In this document: positions 17,600-27,934 of the stretch, piece after piece | How the letters are laid out: the number at the start of each line of letters is the position of its first letter | Numbering within the stretch: position 1 is the stretch's first letter | From: Leucobacter luti | GTDB lineage: Bacteria; Actinomycetota; Actinomycetes; Actinomycetales; Microbacteriaceae | Direction: 5' to 3' | Assembly (NCBI RefSeq): GCF_019464495.1 | Contig: NZ_CP080492.1 | Span: 992,001 to 1,056,000, forward strand | Length of the DNA stretch: 64,000 bases | Made by a program: the position numbers and the translations under genes | Notes under the pieces: model-generated | What the model saw: the letters and a program-made list of their open reading frames with translations, nothing else | Databases searched by the model: none | Told to the model about the DNA's origin: nothing

Positions 17600-18123
17600 T
17601 CGGTGGTCTCCTCGGTGCCTTCGGAGGCAGGATCTGTGGTGGGTGTGGGATCAGACGCGTCCGCGTCCGATCCTGACGCCGCGGCGTCTGCTGTTGCTGG
17701 ATCGGCTTCCATCGTGCCAGCGCTGAGGAACGAACTCGCGAGCCCTCGCGCCCAGTTGTCGTTCATCCTCGATAGCTCTGCACTGGTTTCCTCATCAGAC
17801 TCGACGGGCATCACGATGTCGTCAATCACATTGAGCTGGGTCTCCCCCGGCAGCACGTAGAACAGCCGGTCACGCGCTTGGGAACGCACGTACACGGGGT
17901 CTTTCCATTTCGCGCGCTCAGCGTCGATCTCGTTCACTGCTTCCTGGTGCAACCGCACGCTCTCGCGCAGCTCCGAGATCTCGCGCCGCTGCTGCACATA
18001 TGTTGAGAGGCTTGGACTGACGATCACGGCCCCCGCCATCACCAGCACAACGACGAGCACGGTGAATCCGCTGAAACGCAGACTCGTGGCCCATGCCCCG
18101 AGATCTTCTGCCCAGCGTTTCAC
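17596..18123 (-). CDS. Septum formation initiator, FtsB/DivIC family
   Basis: A bitopic cell-division protein of 175 residues. A short cytoplasmic N-terminus and one transmembrane helix (about residues 20-42) precede a coiled coil (about 45-85, VQQRREISELRESVRLHQEA). The family block KDPVYVRSQARDRLFYVLPGE follows, then an Asp/Ala/Thr-rich C-terminal tail outside the membrane. FtsB/DivIC proteins link early and late divisome parts through FtsL/FtsQ-type partners. The GTG start lies 30 bases after eno, and the gene overlaps DUF501 by four bases. The acidic tail is longer than in most relatives and probably disordered. Confidence 0.88.
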   Translation of the reverse strand: MKRWAEDLGAWATSLRFSGFTVLVVVLVMAGAVIVSPSLSTYVQQRREISELRESVRLHQEAVNEIDAERAKWKDPVYVRSQARDRLFYVLPGETQLNVIDDIVMPVESDEETSAELSRMNDNWARGLASSFLSAGTMEADPATADAAASGSDADASDPTPTTDPASEGTEETTE

Positions 18124-18153
18124 CGTGCTCGTCGTTTCCGCGCGCCGGAGCGC

Positions 18154-19509
<1,356 letters not shown>

Positions 19510-19545
19510 CTAGCGGCCACCGGATCGGAGCCGCCCCGCTGACGC

Positions 19546-19980
19546 TCAGGCGTTGTCAGCGAGGTACGACTCAGGCCCTTGCTCCGCGGCGGCCGGATCC
19601 ATGTAAAGGAACTCGAGAATATTCCCGTCAGGATCCTCGATCGTGCGGGAGTACATGAAGCCGTAGTCTTGCGGCTCGCGCGGTTCGCGTCCACCAGCGG
19701 CAAGGCCGGCCACCAGGGTGGCGTCGACATCGTCGCGCGAGTCTCGGGACAGTGCAACGATCACCTGAGCGGATGTCGTGGGATCAGCGAGCGGCTTTTC
19801 GGTGAACTGTCCGAAGTGCTCGTGTGTGAGCACCATGAAGAAGACCTGTTCATCCCACACGACGCACGCGGCGTTCTCGTCGGTGAACAGCGGGTTGATC
19901 TCACAGCCGAGGGCAGTGTAGAACGCCTTCGAACGATCAAGATCGGTGGTGGTGAGGTTGACGAAAATCTGAGTGCTCAT
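19546..19980 (-). CDS. VOC (glyoxalase/bleomycin resistance) superfamily protein
   Basis: A 144-residue VOC-fold protein with the usual paired beta-alpha-beta-beta-beta modules: STQIFVNLTTTDLDRSKAFY begins the first and YGFMYSRTIEDPDGNILEFL the second. EFLYMDP near the end supplies the typical metal-ligand Glu. The sequence looks like the extradiol-dioxygenase-like subgroup often annotated as glyoxalase. Substrate not deducible. The start is the ATG at 19980, 7 bases after GGGAG, which excludes an upstream extension. It stands alone between hisS and eno, all on the minus strand. Confidence 0.85.
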   Translation of the reverse strand: MSTQIFVNLTTTDLDRSKAFYTALGCEINPLFTDENAACVVWDEQVFFMVLTHEHFGQFTEKPLADPTTSAQVIVALSRDSRDDVDATLVAGLAAGGREPREPQDYGFMYSRTIEDPDGNILEFLYMDPAAAEQGPESYLADNA

Positions 19981-20209
19981 GGTGGTACTCCCATCCAGCC
20001 GCGCGGTGCGGCTCTGCGGATAGATTCCCACCGCTCCGTTCACGGGTCAAGCAAAAACTTCGAGCACCCCGCCAGCCGCGGGAAGCCGCCTCGCACGATC
20101 CCCCGCCCCGCACGCTCCCCCGCCCCACGGGTCTCGGCTGCGTGCTTCGCGTGCATCGAAGTCACCAGCCGGAACTGCGTGAGGTGGGGCGGGTGGGCGC
20201 GTCGTGGTG

Positions 20210-21508
20210 TTAGCCTGCGAGCGGGCGGAGCTCGAGTTCGTCCACCGAGGTGATGCCGTGGCGCACGTTCGCGATACTCGTGAAGCCCTCGGCCGCGATG
20301 CGGGCGAGCAGCGTCTTCATGTTCTTCTGCCGCCTCTCGAGCCGCACACGGTGCCCGCGCGCCACCAGCTCGCGCTTGAGCGCGACAAGCTGCGGATATT
20401 CGACGTCCTGGTCGAATACCAGCGCGACTGCTTCGGCGCCCGTGGACTGCGGGAGCGAGATCAGATCAACCACGCGCTCGAAACCGATCGAGAAGCCGAC
20501 GGCCGGCACGTCCTGACCGAGGAATCGACCCACCATCCCGTCGTAGCGGCCGCCGCCCCCGACAGAGCTGCCGGATCCCGGGTGTGCGATCTCGAAGATG
20601 GTGCCGGTGTAGTAGCCCATGCCGCGCACAAGCGTCGGATCGAAGCGCACGGTGACTCCCTCCGGCAGCATGCCTTCGAGCGCAGCCCCCAGTACGGACA
20701 GGTTCGTCGCGCCTTCCTCCGCAGCTCCCACTGGCAACACAGCGGCGATGCGTTCGCCGGTGAGCGGGATCCCATCGCCCGAGATCGCGGGCTCCACTGC
20801 GGCGAGCACCTCGCCGAGACTGTCGGCCGCGGCGGCGTCGATCTCGCGCAGCTCGGCCACAACGCCCTCGGCACCGATCTTGTCGAGCTTGTCGATCGTG
20901 ATCAGCGCGCGCTCGTGCGTGTCGGCGGCAAAGCCGCAGTGCGCGAGCAACCCAAACAGGATCCTGCGGTCGTTGACGCGGATCACACAGCCTTCGAGGC
21001 CAAGCTCTGCGAGCGTCTGCGAGGTCGCCGCGATCAACTCAATCTCCGCGAGGATGCCCGGCTCCCCAATCACATCGATGTCAGCCTGCACGAATTGGCG
21101 GTAGCGCCCCTTCTGGGGGCGCTCAGCACGCCAGACCGGAGCAATCTGCAGCGAGCGGAACACGGGAGGGAGCTCGGCGCGGTGCGAGGCGTAGAACCGG
21201 GTGAGCGGTACCGTGAGGTCGAAGCGCAGCCCGAGGTCGGCGAGCTGCTCAACATCTCCAACCTCAGCTGCTGCGGCGAGCGCCTCAGGCGTGATCCCAC
21301 GCTTCAGGATCGAAAAGGACAGTTTCTCGTTGTCGCCTCCGAGGCCAGCGTGCAGCCGCGCGTAGTCCTCGACCACTGGCGTCTCGATCTCGTCGAAGCC
21401 GTTTGCACGGTAAACGCTCTTGATGATTCCGAGCGCGTGCTCGCGACGTGCCTTGTCTGCTGGCAGGAAATCGCGCATGCCGCGCGGCGGGTTCACGGGG
21501 TTGGCCAT
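20210..21508 (-). CDS. hisS: Histidine--tRNA ligase
   Basis: Class II aminoacyl-tRNA synthetase that charges tRNA-His. The 432-residue protein has motif 1 around PPRGMRDFLPADKARREHAL, motif 2 at SLQIAPVWRAERPQKGRYRQ, the histidine-specific loops LVRGMGYYTGTIFE and GGGGRYDGMV, and motif 3 at GFSIGFERVVDL. The C-terminal anticodon-binding domain contains LERRQKNMKTLLARIA. The ATG at 21508 is the natural family start; the open frame continues 206 codons upstream with non-family sequence across the divergent promoter of the next gene, so that extension is spurious. Confidence 0.97.
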   Translation of the reverse strand: MANPVNPPRGMRDFLPADKARREHALGIIKSVYRANGFDEIETPVVEDYARLHAGLGGDNEKLSFSILKRGITPEALAAAAEVGDVEQLADLGLRFDLTVPLTRFYASHRAELPPVFRSLQIAPVWRAERPQKGRYRQFVQADIDVIGEPGILAEIELIAATSQTLAELGLEGCVIRVNDRRILFGLLAHCGFAADTHERALITIDKLDKIGAEGVVAELREIDAAAADSLGEVLAAVEPAISGDGIPLTGERIAAVLPVGAAEEGATNLSVLGAALEGMLPEGVTVRFDPTLVRGMGYYTGTIFEIAHPGSGSSVGGGGRYDGMVGRFLGQDVPAVGFSIGFERVVDLISLPQSTGAEAVALVFDQDVEYPQLVALKRELVARGHRVRLERRQKNMKTLLARIAAEGFTSIANVRHGITSVDELELRPLAG

Positions 21509-21564
21509 AGTCAGCCATTCTTCCACCTCAGCGAGGTCGCGCACACCTTGATCTACGATCGCGG

Positions 21565-21597
21565 TACAAGTTGTGCTAATCTCGCACCACAAGTTGC
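21565..21597 (+). promoter_or_regulatory. Two ACAAGTTG operator-like repeats at the membrane protein-GntR operon promoter
   Basis: ACAAGTTG occurs at 21566-21573 and again at 21589-21596, 23 bases apart (about two helical turns). The first lies inside the palindrome ACAAGTTGT. A -10-like GCTAAT (21575-21580) lies between the copies. YtrA-type GntR proteins usually repress their own operon, and one is encoded second in this operon. Confidence 0.5.
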
Positions 21598-21614
21598 GAA
21601 CGAAGGGAACCACC

Positions 21615-22706
21615 GTGGATCCGCTGAACTGGCTCATTTCCACCCTGCGCACGGCCAAAGACCTCTTCCCGATCGAGATCGCGCTCACCCTCGGCGTCGT
21701 GTTTTTTGCGCTCTCCTGGGTGGTGCGCCGGCCACTCGTTACCCTCCCCACCGGTGGCGGGCGGGCGAGCGTGCTCACCTGGCTCGGGATCTTCGGCGCG
21801 CTCGCGATCCTCGCCGTCGCGACCCTCACGAACTGGCTCGCATACCGCTTCCCGTTCGAGACCACCGGCTTCGACGGCTGGTTGCGCAGGCCCGCACCAC
21901 TGCTCGCAGCATCACTCATCATCGGGATCGGAGCCTCTGTGCTGTGGCGCGAACCGCTCCCTGCACCGGGCGAGCGCGCCCTCGCACCCCGCCGCAAGTG
22001 GTGGGCATTCACTCCGCCACTGCCATCGTGGATCACGGCCGGTGCCGCAGCCGCGCTCGTGGCGACGACCGGCTGGCACACGCTGATTGGAGTGTCGGCC
22101 CCTGCCGATGCGAATCGCTTCGGCAACGTCCCCGAGCAGACGGACCTTCCCGTGTACTTCGAGATGCTGGGCGGATCAGGCTATGTGGCCGGTGCCGGCT
22201 GGCCCAATCATCTCGCCACGTTGATCGCCGTCGCCCTTGCCGCGGTTGTGCTGGTACTCGCCCTCGCACAGGACTCACACCGGCCAGTCTCGGCGCGAAT
22301 CACCGCGGCAGACACGCGCAGCGAGCGCACGGCTACGGCCCGCGTGATGGTGTTCCTTATCCTTGGCGCGCTGCTGCTCACACTCGGGGCTGTGTGGGCG
22401 TACGTCGGGTTCGCAGGAGACCGCAGCGTTGGCTCCGATTTCCTGACTGATTCGCAGGGCATCGACAGTGATTCAACCGCTGAGACACCGGTGTATTTCC
22501 TTGGCTCGAACTACCAGGCCTTCGCCGGTCTGATGCACAAGAGCGGCTTCGTGCTGCAGGGCATCGGCGCCGCGATCCTGCTCCGTCTCGCCACGGACAC
22601 GGTCCGCGCAGCGCTCGCCAGGACCCGCGCCGCCAAGGGACCAGGAACCTCAAAACCTCCGAGCGTCGCCCAGCGCGCGGACGCCACAACTGAACTGACA
22701 CGATGA
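21615..22706 (+). CDS. Multi-pass membrane protein of unknown function, partner of a YtrA-type GntR regulator
   Basis: A 363-residue protein with about five to six hydrophobic segments: roughly residues 15-33, 48-68, 86-101, 137-155, 208-228, 257-277, and a weaker one near 325-340. The soluble stretches are not recognisable. PVYFEMLGGSGYVAGAGWPN and PVYFLGSNYQAFAGLMHKSG look like an internal repeat of one extracytoplasmic motif. Start GTG at 21615, 6 bases after AAGGGA. It overlaps the GntR gene by four bases (ATGA). YtrA-type regulators normally control ABC exporters or membrane proteins that respond to envelope stress, so an envelope role is an inference. No family was recognised. Confidence 0.8.
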   Translation: MDPLNWLISTLRTAKDLFPIEIALTLGVVFFALSWVVRRPLVTLPTGGGRASVLTWLGIFGALAILAVATLTNWLAYRFPFETTGFDGWLRRPAPLLAASLIIGIGASVLWREPLPAPGERALAPRRKWWAFTPPLPSWITAGAAAALVATTGWHTLIGVSAPADANRFGNVPEQTDLPVYFEMLGGSGYVAGAGWPNHLATLIAVALAAVVLVLALAQDSHRPVSARITAADTRSERTATARVMVFLILGALLLTLGAVWAYVGFAGDRSVGSDFLTDSQGIDSDSTAETPVYFLGSNYQAFAGLMHKSGFVLQGIGAAILLRLATDTVRAALARTRAAKGPGTSKPPSVAQRADATTELTR

Positions 22707-23068
22707 ATACCGTGTCCAGCGAGTCTGCCCACCCCCGTACTGCCGATGAGATCGTCGAGCTCTATCGGGGCGCAATCAGCTCCGGCCAGCTTGGAGACGG
22801 CGAACGGCTCCCCACGGTGCGGCAGACTGCGCGCGATTTCGACGTGGCGCAGGCCACCGCGGCGAAGGCCTACCGCGTGCTCGAGCAGGATGGCCTGGTC
22901 GTCACACGTACCGCGGCGGGCACCCGCGTTGCCCCTGGCGCCTCGCGCGCCCCGCAACCAGTCGTGGAACGAGCACGAGCATTTGCTGAGGCGGCACAGG
23001 CCGCCGGCGTCAGCGTCGATGACGCCGTCGCAGTCGTACGAGCGCTCTGGGGCGGCCCGAGCGCGTAG
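22703..23068 (+). CDS. GntR family transcriptional regulator, YtrA subfamily
   Basis: A 121-residue repressor. The N-terminal winged helix (about residues 12-78) contains ELYRGAISSGQLGDGERLPT, VRQTARDFDVAQATAAKAYR and LEQDGLVVTRTAAGTRVA. The short C-terminal part is two helices, as in the YtrA subfamily, which lacks a large ligand domain. It overlaps the upstream membrane protein gene by four bases. The paired ACAAGTTG sites at the operon promoter are the likely target. YtrA-type regulators commonly respond to cell-envelope antibiotics, which suggests but does not prove the inducer here. Confidence 0.9.
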   Translation: MNTVSSESAHPRTADEIVELYRGAISSGQLGDGERLPTVRQTARDFDVAQATAAKAYRVLEQDGLVVTRTAAGTRVAPGASRAPQPVVERARAFAEAAQAAGVSVDDAVAVVRALWGGPSA

Positions 23069-23105
23069 CGGCGCCTGATTCGGCCGCCACCGGGTCGCCC
23101 GCCCT

Positions 23106-23543
23106 CTACGGTGCCACCCGATACCCACTGCGGATCGCGATGCGGTTCCATGCGCCCATCACAATCGCCAGCCACGTGATCGCGGAGACTTGCTCTGGCG
23201 TCAGCGATCCGTTCTCCCACTCGCTGCGCTCGGGCACTGACAGCCGCGTCACTTCCTCAGCCAACCCGAGCGCCGCTTTCTCCTGTTCGGAGAAGTACTG
23301 CGACTCCCACCAGGCCGGCAGCACTGCGAGCCGGTCGACGGTCTCCCCCAGTTCGACGGCATCTCGCGTATGCAGGCGACAGCAGTATGCGCAACCATTC
23401 AGCTGCGAAACCCGGAGCTTGACGAGTTCCACGAGCTTCGGATCGACACCCGCCGCAGCCGCCGCAGCCTCGGCCGCCTGGCTCAAGGCGGCAGTCTGCT
23501 GGTACACATCGGGGTGCTGTTTCGAGATGTTGATCCGTGACAC
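23106..23543 (-). CDS. Carboxymuconolactone decarboxylase family / AhpD-like protein
   Basis: A 145-residue AhpD-fold protein with the redox CxxC-xxxH motif in LNGCAYCCRLHTRDA (about residue 50), so it is a probable peroxidase or disulfide-exchange protein rather than a true decarboxylase. Flanking helices ELVKLRVSQ and KAALGLAEEVTRLS are typical, and ITWLAIVMGAWNRIAI is the conserved C-terminal helix. The GTG start has GGAG 6 bases upstream. It stands alone, converging with the GntR gene. Confidence 0.87.
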   Translation of the reverse strand: MSRINISKQHPDVYQQTAALSQAAEAAAAAAGVDPKLVELVKLRVSQLNGCAYCCRLHTRDAVELGETVDRLAVLPAWWESQYFSEQEKAALGLAEEVTRLSVPERSEWENGSLTPEQVSAITWLAIVMGAWNRIAIRSGYRVAP

Positions 23544-23752
23544 GTCGAGCTCCGTTCATCGATTCCGAGGGCGGACATCCCGTGCAGGGCCACGCCCCGT
23601 AGCTCCCCCATTCTCCCAGCCCTCGACCCGCCGGACAAGGACACACCGCTGGGACACGGCCCCCGTTCACGTGCCGCGCCCCAGCCGATCAGTGCGCATC
23701 CCGCAGTGCGTCAGTTCGAAGCCCAGGCGGATCAGTGCCCTGAGGTCATGCG

Positions 23753-25372
23753 CTAGTGGTTCACCGGCGGTTCAGCGCCATAGCCGGTGAGCGCACGCAC
23801 CTCCATTTCGGCGGCCAGTCTTTTCGATTCGCGGCCGGGGTCGGTCACAGAACCAAGCCATCCGAGGAAGAAGCCGAGCGGGATTGACACAATACCGGGG
23901 TTCTTCAGCGGGAAGATTGCAAAGTCGATACCGGCGCCCAGCATCGAGGTCTCATCCCCCGATACGACAGGTGACAACGCGATCAGCAGCACGGCCGCGA
24001 GCAGACCACCCACCATCGACCACACGGCGCCACGCGTCGTGAACTTCTTCCAGAACAGCGAGTACAGAATCGTCGGCAGGTTCGCCGACGCCGCGACCGC
24101 GAAAGCGAGCGCGACCAGGAACGCCACGTTCTGCCCCTGTACGCCGATGCCGCCGAGGATCGCGGCCGCACCGATCACGAGTGTGGTGATTTTGGCGACC
24201 CGCACCTCTTGTTTGGCGGATGCCGTCCCCTTCTTGATCACACTGTTATAGATGTCGTGCGCAAACGACGCCGATGCAGTGATTGTGAGACCGGCAACCA
24301 CCGCAAGGATCGTGGCGAACGCGACGGCGGAAATGAAGCCGAGCAGCAGCGGTCCTCCGAGTTCAGCCGCGAGCAGCGGTGCCGCCGAGTTTTGCCCTCC
24401 TGGCGAGTTCACGATCGTCTCCGGGCCAACGAGCGCCGCGGCACCGTAGCCGAGCACGAGCGTAAAGAGGTAGAAGATCCCGATCAGCCAGATTGCCCAC
24501 ACCACTGAGCGGCGCGCTTCTTTCGCGGTCGGCACCGTGTAAAACCGCATCAGCACGTGCGGGAGGCCCGCGGTGCCGAGCACGAGCGCCAGCGCCAGCG
24601 ATACAAAGTCAAGCGGGTTTGCCCCGTACTGGAGGCCAGGAGAGAGGATCGCGTCTCCGTTCACGTTTTCCGGGTTGTTCACCGCGGCGTCGAGCACGGC
24701 CCCGAAATTGAAGCCGTTGAGCGCGAGCACCCACACCGTCATCACGCCGGCACCCGCGATCAGTAGCACGGCCTTGATGATCTGGACCCACGTCGTACCC
24801 TTCATCCCACCAATGAGTACGTACATGATCATGACGACACCGACCACGGCGATCACGAGCGACTGACCGAGACCATCGTCGACGCCCAGCAGCAGCGACA
24901 CGAGTCCCCCAGCTCCCGCCATTTGCGCAAGGAGATAGAAGAAGGACACGGCGAGCGTAGTGAGCGCAGCGGCCATACGCACCGGGCGCTGACGAAGCCG
25001 GAACGACAGGACGTCCGCCATCGTGAACTTCGCAGTATTCCGCATCAGCTCAGCAACGAGCAGCAGCGCAACGAGCCAGGCCACGAGGAACCCGATCGAA
25101 TAGAGGAACCCGTCGTACCCATAGATCGCGATCGCACCGCAAATACCGAGGAATGATGCGGCCGAGAGGTAGTCACCCGCAATAGCCACGCCGTTCTGGC
25201 GGCCCGTGAACGAGCGACCGCCGGCGTAGAAATCGGCCGCGCTCCGGTTGTTTCGACTCGCGCGGATCACAATCACCATCGTGACCGCAACGAATGCGAG
25301 AAAGATCGAGATGTTGAGCACGGGGTTTTGCTCAGCGCTCGGTTGCGTCACAAACGACGTGGTGAGATTCAT
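23753..25372 (-). CDS. actP: Cation/acetate symporter (ActP/MctC-like, sodium:solute symporter family)
   Basis: A secondary transporter of 539 residues with about thirteen hydrophobic segments. SSF-family landmarks include ADFYAGGRSFTGRQNGVAIA and GDYLSAASFLGICGAIA after TM1, and GLPHVLMRFYTVPTAKEARR in the middle. It probably imports acetate, propionate or pyruvate with a cation, like ActP of E. coli and MctC of Corynebacterium. It overlaps the upstream DUF485 gene by four bases and lies in the same direction as a PrpE-like acyl-CoA ligase, which would activate the imported acid. The exact substrate is inferred. Confidence 0.92.
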   Translation of the reverse strand: MNLTTSFVTQPSAEQNPVLNISIFLAFVAVTMVIVIRASRNNRSAADFYAGGRSFTGRQNGVAIAGDYLSAASFLGICGAIAIYGYDGFLYSIGFLVAWLVALLLVAELMRNTAKFTMADVLSFRLRQRPVRMAAALTTLAVSFFYLLAQMAGAGGLVSLLLGVDDGLGQSLVIAVVGVVMIMYVLIGGMKGTTWVQIIKAVLLIAGAGVMTVWVLALNGFNFGAVLDAAVNNPENVNGDAILSPGLQYGANPLDFVSLALALVLGTAGLPHVLMRFYTVPTAKEARRSVVWAIWLIGIFYLFTLVLGYGAAALVGPETIVNSPGGQNSAAPLLAAELGGPLLLGFISAVAFATILAVVAGLTITASASFAHDIYNSVIKKGTASAKQEVRVAKITTLVIGAAAILGGIGVQGQNVAFLVALAFAVAASANLPTILYSLFWKKFTTRGAVWSMVGGLLAAVLLIALSPVVSGDETSMLGAGIDFAIFPLKNPGIVSIPLGFFLGWLGSVTDPGRESKRLAAEMEVRALTGYGAEPPVNH

Positions 25373-25773
25373 CGTGGGTCTCCTGTCGTCGGGGGCTCGT
25401 GCGAGGCCCCAGCCGCTGCTATGGCTTCGAGCTCGGCACGCAGCGCGGTCGATGCGGGGTCAAGCCGCTTGTTGGCGAAAGACACGTACCACATCGTGAT
25501 CCCAAACGTCGTGACGAACTGGGCGAGGCCGAGCCACAGCCCAACGTTCATCCCGAGAAACGGGGTTGCCATGAAGCCATGGTTGTATGCAGCGAGCAGC
25601 ACAAATGCGAGAAACCACACGATGAACGCAATTGCGATCGGAAACACGAAGCGTCGAAATCGGTGTTTGAACTCCTGGAATTCAGGGTGCGCCTGGAACG
25701 CGACGTAGTCGATCGGGGTGTCGCTGCGCGGTTCGGCGCCGTCGTCGACATCAGGGGGTACAGCAGCATTCAT
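25369..25773 (-). CDS. DUF485 membrane protein (symporter partner)
   Basis: A 134-residue DUF485 protein with two transmembrane helices: about residues 48-68 (FVFPIAIAFIVWFLAFVLLA) and 82-105. PEFQEFKHRFRRFVFP before TM1 is the family hallmark. DUF485 proteins are nearly always cotranscribed with ActP-type symporters and probably help their assembly or activity. The ATG at 25773 follows AAGGAGG at 4 bases; a longer frame to 25824 lacks a site. It overlaps actP by four bases and follows the PrpE-like gene by 69 bases. Confidence 0.9.
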   Translation of the reverse strand: MNAAVPPDVDDGAEPRSDTPIDYVAFQAHPEFQEFKHRFRRFVFPIAIAFIVWFLAFVLLAAYNHGFMATPFLGMNVGLWLGLAQFVTTFGITMWYVSFANKRLDPASTALRAELEAIAAAGASHEPPTTGDPR

Positions 25774-25842
25774 GGGGCCTCCTTGCCACACGGTCGGATA
25801 GACAACTGGAACATCAGGAACCAACAGGGGGAGCTCACGCGC

Positions 25843-27825
25843 CTAGCGCGGCAGCGTGACCGCCCGAGTGGGCGGCGCCGAAACCGTCTGTGCGAGCGCG
25901 GCGATGAACTCGTCGATCACCCCGGAATCTTCGATCGTCGCGGGCACGGTGTAGGCCTCGCCGTCGACGATCTGGCGCATGGTCTTGCGGAGAATCTTGC
26001 CGGATCTCGTCTTCGGGAGCCGGTTCACGACCGTCACGTCACGAAACGAGGCGACCGGGCCGACGCGGTCGCGGATCAGCGCAATCAGCGCGGCGGCGAG
26101 CTCCTCATTCGGGATCCGCGTGCCGCGCGACACAGTGACGAAGCCGGCGGCGCGCTGCCCTTTGAGCGGGTCGTGAATCCCAATCACCGCACACTCGGCG
26201 ACGGCTGGGTGCTGCGTGAGCACCTCCTCGAGCGAGCCGGTCGAGAGGCGGTGACCCGCGACGTTGATCACGTCGTCAGTGCGTCCCATCACGAAGAGAT
26301 GCCCGTCCTCGTCAAAGTGTCCAGCGTCGCCGCTCGCGTAATACCCAGGAAACGCTGCGAGATAGGAGTCGAGAAACCGTTGGCGGCTCCCCCAGATCTC
26401 GAGCATTCCACCGGGAGGCAGCGGGAGCTTGATCGCGATATTGCCCTCGACGTCCGGTGCGGTGATGTCCACACCGGCCGAGTCAACGATCCGAACGTCG
26501 AAGCCCGGCATTGGCACGGTAGTCGACCCTGCTTTCACCGTCAGCTCCTCAATGCCGAGCGGGTTCGCGCAGATAGGCCATCCGGTCTCGGTCTGCCACC
26601 AGTGATCCACCACCGGCACCCCGATCCCGTCGCGCACCCAGTGCCAGGTCTCAGGATCCATCCGTTCACCAGCCAGATAGATCGCGCGAAGCCGGGAGAG
26701 GTCGTACTTCTCACGCTCACGCAGTTCAGGATCCTCGCGCCGGATCGCGCGCAGCGCGGTCGGGGCGGTGGACAGGATCTTTGCGCCAGTTTCAGCGAGT
26801 ACGCGCCAGAACGAACCTGGGTCCGGGGTCCCCACTGGCTTTCCCTCGTACAGCACCGTCGTGCCGCCAGCGAGCAGCGGACCGTACACGATGAAGGAAT
26901 GGCCCACCACCCAGCCGACGTCCGAAGCGGTGAAGATGGTGTCGCCGGGGCCGAAGTCGTATATTCCGCGCATGACCCATGACAGCGCAACCGCGTATCC
27001 GCCGCTATCGCGCACGATTCCCTTCGGGCTCCCGGTCGTGCCCGAGGTATAGAGGATGTAGAGCGGGTCGTTGGCGTGCACGGGGACGGGATCGGCAGGC
27101 GTTGCCGCGGCGACGATCGTGTCCCAGTCATACCAGGTGGCGCCCGCGCCCGCGCTCCCGGTGAAGTCAGCGGCGGTCCCCGGCACGTGCGCACGGTCGG
27201 CCACAACCACTGCGCTCACGCCGGAGGATTCTGCGCCGCAGATCTCAAGCGCGCGGTGCACGAGCGGAAGATATGGCACCTGGCGACCGGGTTCGAGCCC
27301 GCCAGAGGATGTCACGATCACCCGCGGCTTCGCGTCATCGATGCGGGCTGCAAGTTCGTTTGCTGCGAAACCGCCGAACACCACGGAGTGGATCGCTCCA
27401 AGCCGTGCACACGCCAGCATCGCAATGACCGCCTCAGGGGTCATTGGGCAGTACACGAGCACCCGATCCCCCTTCTCGACGCCCAGATCGCGGAGGGCTC
27501 CTGCGAAGACAGCGACACGATCCCGCAGCTCCGTGTAGCTCACCCGCTCCTGCGTCCCCGTCATTGCAGAATCCGCGATGAGGGCGATGGCGTCGCCACG
27601 TCCGGCATCGACGTGCCGATCGAGCGCGTTGGCCGACACGTTCAGCGTGCCGTCTGGGAACCAGCGCCACTCGGTCTCGCTCGGGTGAGAGAGGGCAGTC
27701 GCCGGGGGCGTTATCCAGTTGATGTACTCAGATTCACTGAGCCAGAACTCAGCTGGATCACTCTGGCTGCGTTCCCACACCTCTTGATAACTCGTGTATT
27801 GAGTTTTCGAATTGCTTGCAGTCAC
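25843..27825 (-). CDS. prpE: Acyl-CoA synthetase, propionate/acetate--CoA ligase type
   Basis: An AMP-forming ligase of 660 residues that makes propionyl-CoA or acetyl-CoA from the free acid, ATP and CoA. The P-loop-like motif is YILYTSGTTGSPKGIVRD (about residue 260). DHWWQTETGWPI is characteristic of the PrpE/ACSS3 branch. GYYASGDAGHFDEDGHLFVM and the hinge GRTDDVINVAGHRLSTG follow. The catalytic lysine lies in LPKTRSGKILRKTMR near residue 600. The start is the GTG at 27825, 7 bases after AGGAG. It leads the DUF485-actP transcription unit and is divergent from a LuxR-type regulator. PrpE is preferred over Acs from these motifs. Confidence 0.87.
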   Translation of the reverse strand: MTASNSKTQYTSYQEVWERSQSDPAEFWLSESEYINWITPPATALSHPSETEWRWFPDGTLNVSANALDRHVDAGRGDAIALIADSAMTGTQERVSYTELRDRVAVFAGALRDLGVEKGDRVLVYCPMTPEAVIAMLACARLGAIHSVVFGGFAANELAARIDDAKPRVIVTSSGGLEPGRQVPYLPLVHRALEICGAESSGVSAVVVADRAHVPGTAADFTGSAGAGATWYDWDTIVAAATPADPVPVHANDPLYILYTSGTTGSPKGIVRDSGGYAVALSWVMRGIYDFGPGDTIFTASDVGWVVGHSFIVYGPLLAGGTTVLYEGKPVGTPDPGSFWRVLAETGAKILSTAPTALRAIRREDPELREREKYDLSRLRAIYLAGERMDPETWHWVRDGIGVPVVDHWWQTETGWPICANPLGIEELTVKAGSTTVPMPGFDVRIVDSAGVDITAPDVEGNIAIKLPLPPGGMLEIWGSRQRFLDSYLAAFPGYYASGDAGHFDEDGHLFVMGRTDDVINVAGHRLSTGSLEEVLTQHPAVAECAVIGIHDPLKGQRAAGFVTVSRGTRIPNEELAAALIALIRDRVGPVASFRDVTVVNRLPKTRSGKILRKTMRQIVDGEAYTVPATIEDSGVIDEFIAALAQTVSAPPTRAVTLPR

Positions 27826-27934
27826 GATAATTCTCCTGTGCAATCTTTCGACACAAATCGCCTCGTTGCGATGTGCTTCCCCGATGCTAGGGAGCGGGTT
27901 ACGATTGAAATACCCCCGAAAGTTGGTAGCTCCG

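Noticed and set aside
21509..22126. N-terminal extension of hisS by about 206 codons
   Set aside because: The sequence overlaps the divergent membrane protein gene and its promoter; HisRS begins naturally at the ATG at 21508.
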